Origin: JAOUGY01 sp963792365
GTDB taxonomy: Bacteria > Actinomycetota > Acidimicrobiia > Spongiisociales > ZC4RG35
DNA: 64,000 bases
Direction of reading: 5' to 3'
Assembly: GCA_963792365.1 (NCBI GenBank)
Contig: CAWBVW010000004.1
Location: forward strand, 310,001-374,000
In this document: positions 52,802 to 60,107 of the stretch, piece after piece
Layout: each line of letters begins with the position of its first letter
How positions within the stretch are numbered: position 1 is the first letter of the stretch
Translations under genes and position numbers: made by a program
The notes under the pieces: generated by a model
What the model was told of the DNA's origin: nothing
Database searches by the model: none
Seen by the model: the letters and a program-made list of their open reading frames with translations, nothing else

Positions 52802-54169
52802 ATGAGCCACGGTGTCGTCTGGTTCCGTCGCGATCTCAGACTCGGCGACAACCCTGCCTGGTCGGATGCAACCTCAAGCCACGAACGGGTGACTGCGCTG
52901 TTCGTCGTGGATCCCGCACTGTGGGACGTGTGCTCGACTCCGAGGGTTGCGCTCCTCGCCGAACACCTTCGACAGCTCGATCGTGATCTGCGGTCACGTG
53001 GGGGGCGACTGAGAGTCGAGCATGGAGATCCAGCGGTCGTGGTGCCCGCCGTCGCAGCCGCTGTGGACGCAGAGGTGTTCGCAAACTGTGACGTGACTCC
53101 ATATGCGGCCGCACGTGACGACCAGGTTGAGCACCAGGTGCCGATCACGTGGCACGACGGACTCTCGGTCCACCCACCGGGAACCGTGACAACCGGAGCG
53201 GGCGACACGTATCGGGTCTTCACACCGTTTGCCGCCGCTTGGCTCGGCCGCCGCTTGGATCCATGGCCGGCCGAAGGAGACGCCGCCATCGCCGGCGACA
53301 GCGGCTCCGGCGTCCCTGAAACCGGACAGTCTCCGCTGGACGGTGGCGAAGCCGCAGCCGTCGAACGACTCGAGAGTTTTGCGGAGCGGGTGGATCGCTA
53401 CCCCGCAGAGCGGGACCGGCCCGACCTCGACACGACGAGCCGCCTTTCTATCGACTTGAAATACGGGACGCTCGGGCCCCGGACCGTGTACGAACGCATT
53501 GGCACGTCGAGCGAGCCTCGGTGGGCCTTCGTACGCCAACTCGCCTGGCGAGACTTCTACGCGGCCATCCTGGTCGCTCGCCCGGACACCGTCGACCATG
53601 CCATGCGCTCCGAGTACGACGCCATATCGTGGCGAGATGACCCGGAAGGCTTTGCGGCATGGAAGGAGGGGCTCACGGGGTTCCCGATCGTCGACGCCGG
53701 GATGCGGCAGCTGCGAGCGGAAGGGTGGATGCACAACCGGGTGCGGATGATCACCGCGTCGTTTCTGGTGAAGGACCTCCTGATCGACTGGAGGTCCGGT
53801 GAGCGCTACTTCCGGAGAGCGCTGCTCGATGCCGACGTATCCCAGAACGTGGGCAACTGGCAGTGGGTCGCCGGAACGGGGGCCGACGCAGCTCCCTACT
53901 TTCGGATCTTCAATCCCGTGACGCAGTCGAAGCGATTCGATCCCGATGGGGCCTACATCCGCCGGTGGATCCCCGAGCTGAGCGAGGTGCCCGCCCCGGC
54001 CATCCACACTCCTTGGAATGCCGGACCACTCGAGCTCGCAACGTGGGGTGTCTCCCTCGGAGACACGTATCCGAAGCCGATCGTCGATCACGCCGAGGCA
54101 CGAGTGCGCACGCTGGACGTCTACAAGCGAGCCCTGGCCAAGCGGGGATCTCGGGGTCAGGCCGACTGA
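52802..54169 (+). CDS. phr: Deoxyribodipyrimidine photolyase
   Basis: 455 residues, usual for class I photolyases. The antenna domain starts V-V-W-F-R-R-D-L-R-L-G-D-N. The FAD domain has W-R-D-F-Y, G-F-P-I-V-D-A-G-M-R-Q-L, W-M-H-N-R-V-R-M-I-T and Q-N-V-G-N-W-Q-W, including the Trp residues of electron transfer. It splits cyclobutane pyrimidine dimers using blue light. The 3' end overlaps the convergent CarH-like gene by 13 bp. Confidence 0.95.
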   Translation: MSHGVVWFRRDLRLGDNPAWSDATSSHERVTALFVVDPALWDVCSTPRVALLAEHLRQLDRDLRSRGGRLRVEHGDPAVVVPAVAAAVDAEVFANCDVTPYAAARDDQVEHQVPITWHDGLSVHPPGTVTTGAGDTYRVFTPFAAAWLGRRLDPWPAEGDAAIAGDSGSGVPETGQSPLDGGEAAAVERLESFAERVDRYPAERDRPDLDTTSRLSIDLKYGTLGPRTVYERIGTSSEPRWAFVRQLAWRDFYAAILVARPDTVDHAMRSEYDAISWRDDPEGFAAWKEGLTGFPIVDAGMRQLRAEGWMHNRVRMITASFLVKDLLIDWRSGERYFRRALLDADVSQNVGNWQWVAGTGADAAPYFRIFNPVTQSKRFDPDGAYIRRWIPELSEVPAPAIHTPWNAGPLELATWGVSLGDTYPKPIVDHAEARVRTLDVYKRALAKRGSRGQAD

Positions 54170-55008
54170 GTCTGGTCGCCGACCTCGGCGATCAAACCGA
54201 CCACATCGCCGAGTCCTGCGGCCCATCCGTCTGCCCCGAGAGAGCGCGCCTGGTCGAGCGATTCGATGGCACGGCCCCCGACGACGATCGGCACCGAGGG
54301 GCCGAGCTCACTCCGAACCGCCGCGATCGTTTCGCGGAGATGAGGGAGGACGTCTTCGTATACGACCGAAAGGCAAATCGCCACGAGATCCTCCGTGCGC
54401 TTGGCCGCGGCGAGGAGGGAGGAACCTGGCGTGTCCGCCCCCAGATCGAGCACCGAATAGCCGGACCCACGCAGCACGTCTGCGATCATCGCAAGGGCGA
54501 AGCCGTGTCGCTCGCCCGACGGCATGGCTACCAGAACGGTGCCTTTGGTGCGGCCGCGACGAGTGAATCGAGAGCTCATTCTGCCGATGATGCGCGACGC
54601 AACCGCCGACGCGAGATGTTCTTCGTCCATACCCAGCTCACCCACGGCCCAGCGCTCTCCGATCGAGGCCAGCGCAGGCGTGACGAGATCGGTGTAGATC
54701 TCCTGCGGAGAGTTCCCTGACGCCAAGGCAGCTTCGACGACCGACCACGCCCCGGCGAGATCGCCCGCGACCATGCGAGCCTCGAGTCGTTCGGCCCACG
54801 GGGCTTCGCCTCTGGCCGTCCTCGCCCGGGATGGTGCGGCGAAGGCCTCGAGGTCGTCGTTGCCCACCTGCCACGACCCGCCGACCTTGTGCGCAGGAAG
54901 CAGTCCGAGGCGCACGTATCGGTACATCGTCATGTAGTGAACGTCCAGGACATCTGCAGCCTCTTGCAGGCTCAGAGTCCGATCCGAGGTTTCACTGGAC
55001 TTCTCCAT
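54157..55008 (-). CDS. CarH/LitR-type B12-dependent photoreceptor regulator
   Basis: 283 residues. An excisionase/MerR-type helix-turn-helix (about 12-56) reads S-L-Q-E-A-A-D-V-L-D-V and R-L-G-L-L-P-A-H-K-V-G-G-S-W. A helical-bundle domain (about 70-145) contains W120-x9-E130-H131, the Wx9EH signature of CarH light sensing. The B12-binding domain (about 155-280) has G-E-R-H-G-F with His168 as lower-ligand candidate. CarH proteins repress in the dark with adenosylcobalamin and release DNA in light. The residue after Trp120 is Ala, not the His seen in Thermus CarH. Confidence 0.88.
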   Translation of the reverse strand: MEKSSETSDRTLSLQEAADVLDVHYMTMYRYVRLGLLPAHKVGGSWQVGNDDLEAFAAPSRARTARGEAPWAERLEARMVAGDLAGAWSVVEAALASGNSPQEIYTDLVTPALASIGERWAVGELGMDEEHLASAVASRIIGRMSSRFTRRGRTKGTVLVAMPSGERHGFALAMIADVLRGSGYSVLDLGADTPGSSLLAAAKRTEDLVAICLSVVYEDVLPHLRETIAAVRSELGPSVPIVVGGRAIESLDQARSLGADGWAAGLGDVVGLIAEVGDQTQSA

Positions 55009-55020
55009 GGGTAGGGGATA

Positions 55021-55047
55021 TTATCAGTAAAAGCATTAAGCACTAAA
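55021..55047 (-). promoter_or_regulatory. Direct-repeat operator between the CarH-like gene and whiB
   Basis: On the minus strand TTTAGTGCTTA and TTTACTGATAA start 16 bp apart, 13-39 bases upstream of the CarH-like start. TTTAGT and GATAAT, spaced 16 bp, look like -35 and -10 boxes of that gene. The position also suits control of the divergent whiB. Confidence 0.6.
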
Positions 55048-55065
55048 TAGGAACGAGAGACCACG

Positions 55066-55362
55066 ATGGAAGCGTTCGACGATCTGGCTCTGGACGAGAT
55101 GATCATCCTGGAGTGGCGTGACCTCGCCGCATGCGCCAGCCACGACCCAAACCTGTTCTTTCCGGCCGGCGAGACCGGGCCGGCGGCCGAGCAGATCAAG
55201 CTCGCCAAGAGCATCTGTGCCGGCTGTGACGTGGCCGAGGACTGCCTGAGCTACGCCATCGAGACCAACCAGGTCGCAGGCGTCTGGGGCGGGCTGACCG
55301 AAGACGAGCGTCGACCCGTGAGAAGGCGTTGGCTCGCCGAGCGTCGGCGTAGGGCATCTTGA
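55066..55362 (+). CDS. WhiB-family iron-sulfur regulator
   Basis: 98 residues. Four Cys (23, 51, 54, 60) in the pattern C-x27-C-x2-C-x5-C bind a [4Fe-4S] cluster. G-V-W-G-G-L-T-E-D-E-R-R (about 72-83) and a basic Arg-rich tail for DNA binding follow. WhiB proteins act with sigma factors and sense redox or NO. It is divergent from the CarH-like gene with 57 bases between, so light control is likely shared. Confidence 0.93.
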   Translation: MEAFDDLALDEMIILEWRDLAACASHDPNLFFPAGETGPAAEQIKLAKSICAGCDVAEDCLSYAIETNQVAGVWGGLTEDERRPVRRRWLAERRRRAS

Positions 55363-55402
55363 TGCCCCTTCGAGGGATGCTTGCTGCGTAGCATCCCCGT
55401 CC

Positions 55403-56017
55403 ATGGACGACCGGCACCACCTGGCCGCCGAACAGCTGGCGCGTATGCGCGGCATGAACGCGGCATACCACCAACGATTCTTCGCCGACATCAGGTTCAC
55501 GCTCGCTCTCGAACTCGCCTTGTTCGTGGCGGGGTACCTGGTCGATCGGCGACTGATGCTCGCAATTCCCGTGATCGCATTGGCGGGAGCCGTACAGACG
55601 GCGTTCGACGCCTCGTATCTCATCTTCTCCCGACAGTACGCAACCAGGCTCGAGCAGTACCTCAATCGTGAGGTCGGAGCCGACGTGCTGATCGCTCACC
55701 GCCTCGAAGACACGTACCTGTTCCCCCTGGACTCGAAGAAGGTCGTCACCCTTCCGATCGGGTCACCCGGCACTTGGTTCGGGTTCATGACGTTCTTCTA
55801 CACGGCCCTCGGCGTCGGCGCCTACGTCGCCGGCCTGATCGCGTCCTGGCCTGCGCTCTCGGACACAGATTCCAGGTCGATCGCCGTGCTGTATCTCGTG
55901 GCCCTGGCCGGGCTGACGCTCGTCGCCCTCATCGTCGGCTTCCGATGGTTCGTCGGAGGAGAGGGCGAGCGCAGGTTGCGAGCCGTCTTCCAAGCCTCCG
56001 ACCTCTACTCCGACTGA
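55403..56017 (+). CDS. Membrane protein of unknown function
   Basis: 204 residues with four hydrophobic helices (about 30-48, 52-70, 125-147, 160-182). A His/Arg-rich N-terminus (D-D-R-H-H-L) and a cytosolic loop with R-L-E-D-T-Y-L-F-P-L-D-S-K-K lie between helices 2 and 3. No family recognised. It starts 40 bases after whiB and may share its transcript. Confidence 0.7.
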   Translation: MDDRHHLAAEQLARMRGMNAAYHQRFFADIRFTLALELALFVAGYLVDRRLMLAIPVIALAGAVQTAFDASYLIFSRQYATRLEQYLNREVGADVLIAHRLEDTYLFPLDSKKVVTLPIGSPGTWFGFMTFFYTALGVGAYVAGLIASWPALSDTDSRSIAVLYLVALAGLTLVALIVGFRWFVGGEGERRLRAVFQASDLYSD

Positions 56018-56041
56018 CCCGACCCCGATCCCCGATCCGGG

Positions 56042-56088
56042 TTTTGGTGCACAAAGTGCGTGAATAACGCACCTTTTGTGCACCAAAA
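56042..56088. terminator. Long inverted repeat between convergent genes
   Basis: TTTTGGTGCACAAA and its complement enclose an inner GTGCGT-GAATA-ACGCAC hairpin. Runs of T on both strands allow it to terminate both the membrane-protein gene and the metallothionein gene. Confidence 0.75.
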
Positions 56089-56117
56089 GCCGTCTGGTCG
56101 GCCGCCGGCCGGCCGGA

Positions 56118-56294
56118 TCAGGTGGCAGCGAGCGTCGCGTTCCCGGTGGTCTCGGAGCATTCCGCATGCCCACACTTGCACGCCTCGCCGGTGTCACCGA
56201 TTCCTTGGCGACAGGTCGGGCCGCAGTGATCGAGCGGAGGTTGAACAGGACAGGTGCAGGCGTCGTGAGCGCAGGTGTTCGTGTTGTCGGCCAT
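56118..56294 (-). CDS. Bacterial metallothionein
   Basis: 58 residues. Eight Cys (8, 13, 15, 24, 28, 39, 41, 46) and three His (10, 23, 43) follow the bacterial metallothionein pattern: C-A-H-D-A-C-T-C-P-V, then H-C-G-P-T-C, then C-K-C-G-H-A-E-C. Such proteins bind Zn, Cd or Cu in thiolate clusters and buffer metal in the cytosol. The ATG at 56294 follows the relic methyltransferase frame by 9 bases; a long inverted repeat lies downstream. No metal-responsive regulator is adjacent. Confidence 0.82.
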   Translation of the reverse strand: MADNTNTCAHDACTCPVQPPLDHCGPTCRQGIGDTGEACKCGHAECSETTGNATLAAT

Positions 56295-56303
56295 GAAATC
56301 AAC

Positions 56304-56622
56304 CTACCCGACTGGCTCGTTCGCCCAAACGCCCGAAGAAAAAGCGACACCCGCGCGAACACCCGACGCCGGTACCCTCCCGAGCGCACGAGGGGAGATC
56401 CAGCTGGCGTGTGCGCCGACGCAATCCGCAAGCCAGCGAGAGATCGCCGTTTGCGCATCCCGGTTCGACCGCCCTCCGATATCGGCTCTTCGGCAGTGCG
56501 GCAACGGTCAGGCCGTACTTTCGTTGTTCGTACCATTCGTGGCCGAAACCCCACGGGTCTGGGGAGTTCCGATCAAGGGCTTCGAAGTAGCCGCGGGGGT
56601 GCAGGCGATGTTCCTCATGCAT
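56304..56622 (-). pseudogene. Truncated, frameshifted SAM-dependent methyltransferase (NodS-like)
   Basis: The first frame (from 56622) reads D-P-W-G-F-G-H-E-W-Y-E-Q-R-K-Y and R-Y-R-R-A-V-E-P-G-C-A-N-G, which are the N-terminal motifs of NodS-like methyltransferases (E-P-G-C-x-x-G is the SAM loop). After about L-S-L-A the homology continues in another frame, with I-S-P-R-A-L-G-R, and ends at a TAG at 56304-56306. The C-terminal half of the family is missing. It is thus a decayed gene next to the metallothionein. Confidence 0.65.
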
Positions 56623-56708
56623 CGTGGCGCCGATACCCGTCTGGACCGATCTGCCAAACCTGGCCGCCTGTCGGTCTGACCGGCCTGCCCGTGCCGGTGT
56701 GCGAAACT

Positions 56709-57686
56709 GTGAACGTGATCATCGACGCAGCGCTGTACGACAACGGAGTTCGACGTCCTGGCGATTTCGAACTGAGCGGCGCCCGGCATTCGTGCCGCGA
56801 TGACGACTCCTTCTGCTGGATCGGCTTGTTCGAACCCGACGAAGACGAGTTCGAGTCGGTACGCAAGGAGTTCGATCTGCACGAGCTCGCCGTGGAAGAT
56901 GCCATTCAGGCCCACCAGCGTCCCAAACTCGAGCTGTACGACGACACGCTCTTCGTGGTGCTCAAGCCGGCTCGCTACATCGACTCCGAGGAGGCGGTGG
57001 AACTCGGCGAGATCCTCCTCTTCATCGACGACGACTTCGTGGTGGCCGTTCGGCACGGGCAGGCCTCGCAGCTGCTCCAGGTGCGGCGTGCACTCGAGCG
57101 CCAACCCGACGAGCTCAGATTGGGCCCCGGAGCCGTCCTCCTCGCGGTGGTGGAACGGGTGGTCGACGACTACCAGACAGTGCTCCGAGGGCTGGAGCTG
57201 GACATCCAGCAAGTCGAGAAGCAGGTGTTCTCCGACACCGCCGACGCCCCGACCGAACGGATCTACAAGCTCAAGCGGGAGGTCCTCGAGTTCGCCGAGG
57301 CGACCATCCCGCTGCTCGATCCGCTGGACCGGCTCGCCAAAGGGCGGTTCGAGGCGATCGACCGCGAGCTCCGTGAGTACTTCCGCGACACCCACGACCA
57401 GCTGTCACGGGTGGTCAGCCAGGTCCAGACCTTCCGCGACCTGCTCACGTCGATCCTCGACGCCAACCTGACCCAGGTCAGCGTCCGCCAGAACGAAGAC
57501 ATGCGGAAGATCTCGGCGTGGGTGGCGATCGCAGCCGTGCCGACGCTCCTCGCCGGGGTGTGGGGCATGAACTTCTCGTCGATGCCGGAGCTGGACTGGC
57601 GTTTCGGATATCCGGTCGCCCTCGTGATCATGCTGGGGATCTCGGCATACCTGTACACGCGGTTCAAACGGTCCGGTTGGCTGTAG
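56709..57686 (+). CDS. corA: CorA-family magnesium/cobalt channel
   Basis: 325 residues from GTG 56709; other GTG codons at 56697 and 56715 are possible and no ribosome site decides. A cytosolic alpha/beta domain and long helices (about 150-260) precede two C-terminal membrane helices. The selectivity motif G-M-N is in G-V-W-G-M-N-F-S-S-M-P-E-L. CorA forms pentameric Mg2+ channels. Upstream 56623-56708 is the divergent gap with the relic methyltransferase. Confidence 0.92.
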   Translation: MNVIIDAALYDNGVRRPGDFELSGARHSCRDDDSFCWIGLFEPDEDEFESVRKEFDLHELAVEDAIQAHQRPKLELYDDTLFVVLKPARYIDSEEAVELGEILLFIDDDFVVAVRHGQASQLLQVRRALERQPDELRLGPGAVLLAVVERVVDDYQTVLRGLELDIQQVEKQVFSDTADAPTERIYKLKREVLEFAEATIPLLDPLDRLAKGRFEAIDRELREYFRDTHDQLSRVVSQVQTFRDLLTSILDANLTQVSVRQNEDMRKISAWVAIAAVPTLLAGVWGMNFSSMPELDWRFGYPVALVIMLGISAYLYTRFKRSGWL

Positions 57687-57701
57687 CGGCCAGCCGGCCG
57701 G
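57673..57701 (+). terminator. Hairpin at the corA end
   Basis: CCGGTTGGCT pairs with AGCCGGCCGG (10 bp with two G-U pairs) around a 9-base loop spanning the stop codon. Weak evidence because no T tail follows. Confidence 0.4.
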
Positions 57702-57861
57702 CTCCCGCGTCCCGGAACGGCGTATCAGCTGACATCGGGCGCGCTCGGTCCGTATGCTCGACCGACAGCCCAGCAAAGGAGAACCCGTGTTCGATCCCTC
57801 CTCGGCTGCACGTCGTCCGTGAGTCGCCGGCGCAGCCACACCTCTCAGAGAGGTAGCACCG

Positions 57862-58789
57862 ATGTTTCGCGTCCGTCCCGTCGACTCGATTGACGAGTTC
57901 TCACTGCCGGGTGATCCCGGCGACTTCACGACCTACCTGTCCGACGCCGTCGAGGACGGCGAACTCCAGCCCGGATGGTGTTTCGTCGCCGAGGACGACG
58001 GTGCCACGGTGGGTCGGATCGGCTTCACCCTCGAACCGTCGACCTCCGATCCGGCCTGGCTCGGAACCCTTCCCCCCACCGAACTCCACGTCTTGGGCCT
58101 TCAGTGGTCCGGCGCCCCCGAGGTGCTCGTCGACCTCCTCCGCACGGCCCTCCCTCGAATGGCGGGAGTGGGACCGCGCCACGCCGAACTGCGGGTCAAT
58201 CGGCGCAGCACGGCCCACCACGCTGCGGCGCTGAGAGTCCTCGAGACGCTCGGCGCACCTCTGTTCCAGGAGAAGGCTGGATTCGAGTTCGAGGCAAACC
58301 ACGACACGGCGTATCCCCCACGGCTCGGGTGGACGACCGTTGAGGAGGTAGGACGAGACCGCTACGCACAGATCATGGCGGCCTGTGGCGACAGCACACT
58401 CGACCGCAACGACCGGTACTACTGGTCGCACCGCGGACCGGAGAACTGGAGCCACCAGATGATGGAGTACCTCGATCCGGCCGATGCCGAGATGTGGCTG
58501 GTGGGCTGGCGCCGCGGGAGCCCGGTCGGGTACGTCTTCGTGACCAGTGATCCGGTGCTGGTCTCGACCATCGGGCACATCGGTGTGCTCCCCGAGGCGG
58601 GGGAACGGGTACGTCCACTATCTGTTGGACGCCGCCGGCGCCGCCATCGCCCGTCGCGGGATCCCGTCGATGCTCTCGGACGTGGACGTGGCGAACACGC
58701 CAATGCTCGAGGCCATGCGCCGCGCCGGACACCGAGATTCCCAGTGGCACGTGTGGCACTTTCGACCGTCGCTGGTCGACCGAGACTGA
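57862..58789 (+). pseudogene. GNAT acetyltransferase with a one-base frameshift
   Basis: Two GNAT-like halves are seen. The first half (57862 to about 58598) ends at the acetyl-CoA motif, I-G-H-I-G-V-L-P-E-A. In frame it then becomes Arg-rich nonsense that would run to 58998 inside purA. Removing one G from the 5-G run at 58599-58603 restores G-N-G-Y-V-H-Y-L-L-D-A-A-G-A-A and a normal end with N-T-P-M-L-E-A-M-R-R-A-G at 58789. Either an error in the sequence or a real inactivating shift; the repaired protein would be about 308 residues. Confidence 0.75.
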
Positions 58790-58835
58790 TCCCTGCACGG
58801 CCGGGGCGACACCGCTCCGGCCTACCATTCGGCCA

Positions 58836-60107
58836 ATGCCAGCAACGATCGTTTTGGGCGCCCAGTGGGGCGACGAAGGAAAGGGTCGGGTCACCGACTA
58901 TTTCTCGGAGTCGGCCGACTTCGTCGTCCGCTTCCAGGGTGGCAACAACGCCGGCCACACCATCATCGTCGGTGAGCAGCGTTTTGCCCTGTCGCTGACG
59001 CCATCGGGCGTCATGTACCCCCATTGCACCCCGGTGATCGCCTCGGGTTGTGTGATCGACCCCAAGGTGTTGCTGGCCGAGATCGACATGCTCACCGAGC
59101 GCGACATCGATCCATCCCGACTGCGCATCTCCTCCAACGCCCATCTCATCATGCCGTATCACCGCAAGCTCGATGCGGTGATGGAACGGTATCTGGGGAA
59201 GAACCAGATCGGTACCACCAAGAAGGGCATCGGGCCTGCATACACCGACAAATACCAGCGTCGGGGCATTCGCGTGCAGGACCTGTTCGATCCGAAGATC
59301 TTTCGGGACAAGGTCGACACCGCACTCGACGATCTCAACAAGGTGCTCTCGCGCGTCTACAACCAATTGCCGATGGATGCCGAGTCGATTGCCGACGAGT
59401 ACCTCGGCTACGCAGAACGGATCATGCCCTACGTCGCCGATACGTCGCTGTTGCTGTGGGACGGCATCAGGGCCGGCAAAGAGGTGTTGTTCGAAGGAGC
59501 CCAGGGCACCCTGTTGGACATCGACCACGGCACCTATCCATTCGTGACCTCGTCCAACCCAACGGCCGGCGGCGCCCTCGTGGGATCCGGGATCGGTCCC
59601 ATGGACATCGACCGGGTCGTCGGTGTCGCCAAGGCGTACATCTCCAGAGTTGGGACCGGCCCTTTCCCGACGGAGCTCCACGACGAGGTGGGCGACACCA
59701 TGATCGAGCTCGGCGGCGAATACGGCACGGTCACGGGGCGGCGCCGTCGCTGTGGGTGGCTCGACCTCGTGGCGCTGAGATACGCGGTACGGGTCAACAG
59801 CCTCACGGAGATATTCCTCACCAAGCTCGACATCCTCTCGGCGTTCGACACGCTCAAGGTGGCCAACGCATACACCTCGCTCGGCGAGCGTTACGACGAC
59901 TTCCCGCGCCAGCAGCGCGTCCTGTACAACTGCTCTCCGATCCTCGAAGAGCTCCCAGGATGGCGGACCGACATCTCCGGGTGCCGCGAGTACGACGAGC
60001 TCCCAGCCAACGCTCGTCGATACATCGAGTACGTCGAAGAGGTCGTTGGTGTGCCCGTCGGGTGGGTATCCGTGGGGCCAGAGCGACACCAGCTGATCCA
60101 CCGATGA
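58836..60107 (+). CDS. purA: Adenylosuccinate synthetase
   Basis: 423 residues. The GTP/IMP loop G-A-Q-W-G-D-E-G-K-G (about 7-16) with the catalytic Asp, N-N-A-G-H-T with the catalytic His near 41, Q-I-G-T-T-K-K-G-I-G-P-A-Y and G-T-V-T-G-R-R-R-R-C-G-W-L-D are all intact. It joins IMP and aspartate to make adenylosuccinate in AMP synthesis. The stop overlaps purD as ATGA. Confidence 0.97.
   Translation: MPATIVLGAQWGDEGKGRVTDYFSESADFVVRFQGGNNAGHTIIVGEQRFALSLTPSGVMYPHCTPVIASGCVIDPKVLLAEIDMLTERDIDPSRLRISSNAHLIMPYHRKLDAVMERYLGKNQIGTTKKGIGPAYTDKYQRRGIRVQDLFDPKIFRDKVDTALDDLNKVLSRVYNQLPMDAESIADEYLGYAERIMPYVADTSLLLWDGIRAGKEVLFEGAQGTLLDIDHGTYPFVTSSNPTAGGALVGSGIGPMDIDRVVGVAKAYISRVGTGPFPTELHDEVGDTMIELGGEYGTVTGRRRRCGWLDLVALRYAVRVNSLTEIFLTKLDILSAFDTLKVANAYTSLGERYDDFPRQQRVLYNCSPILEELPGWRTDISGCREYDELPANARRYIEYVEEVVGVPVGWVSVGPERHQLIHR

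Noticed and set aside
52674..52805. 43-residue Arg/Ser-rich frame between the acyltransferase and photolyase
   Set aside because: Although its stop overlaps the photolyase start, the translation is low-complexity with no ribosome site; treated as the intergenic leader.
55763..56554. 263-residue minus-strand open frame across the metallothionein
   Set aside because: It is in another frame than the Cys-rich gene and has no recognisable domain.
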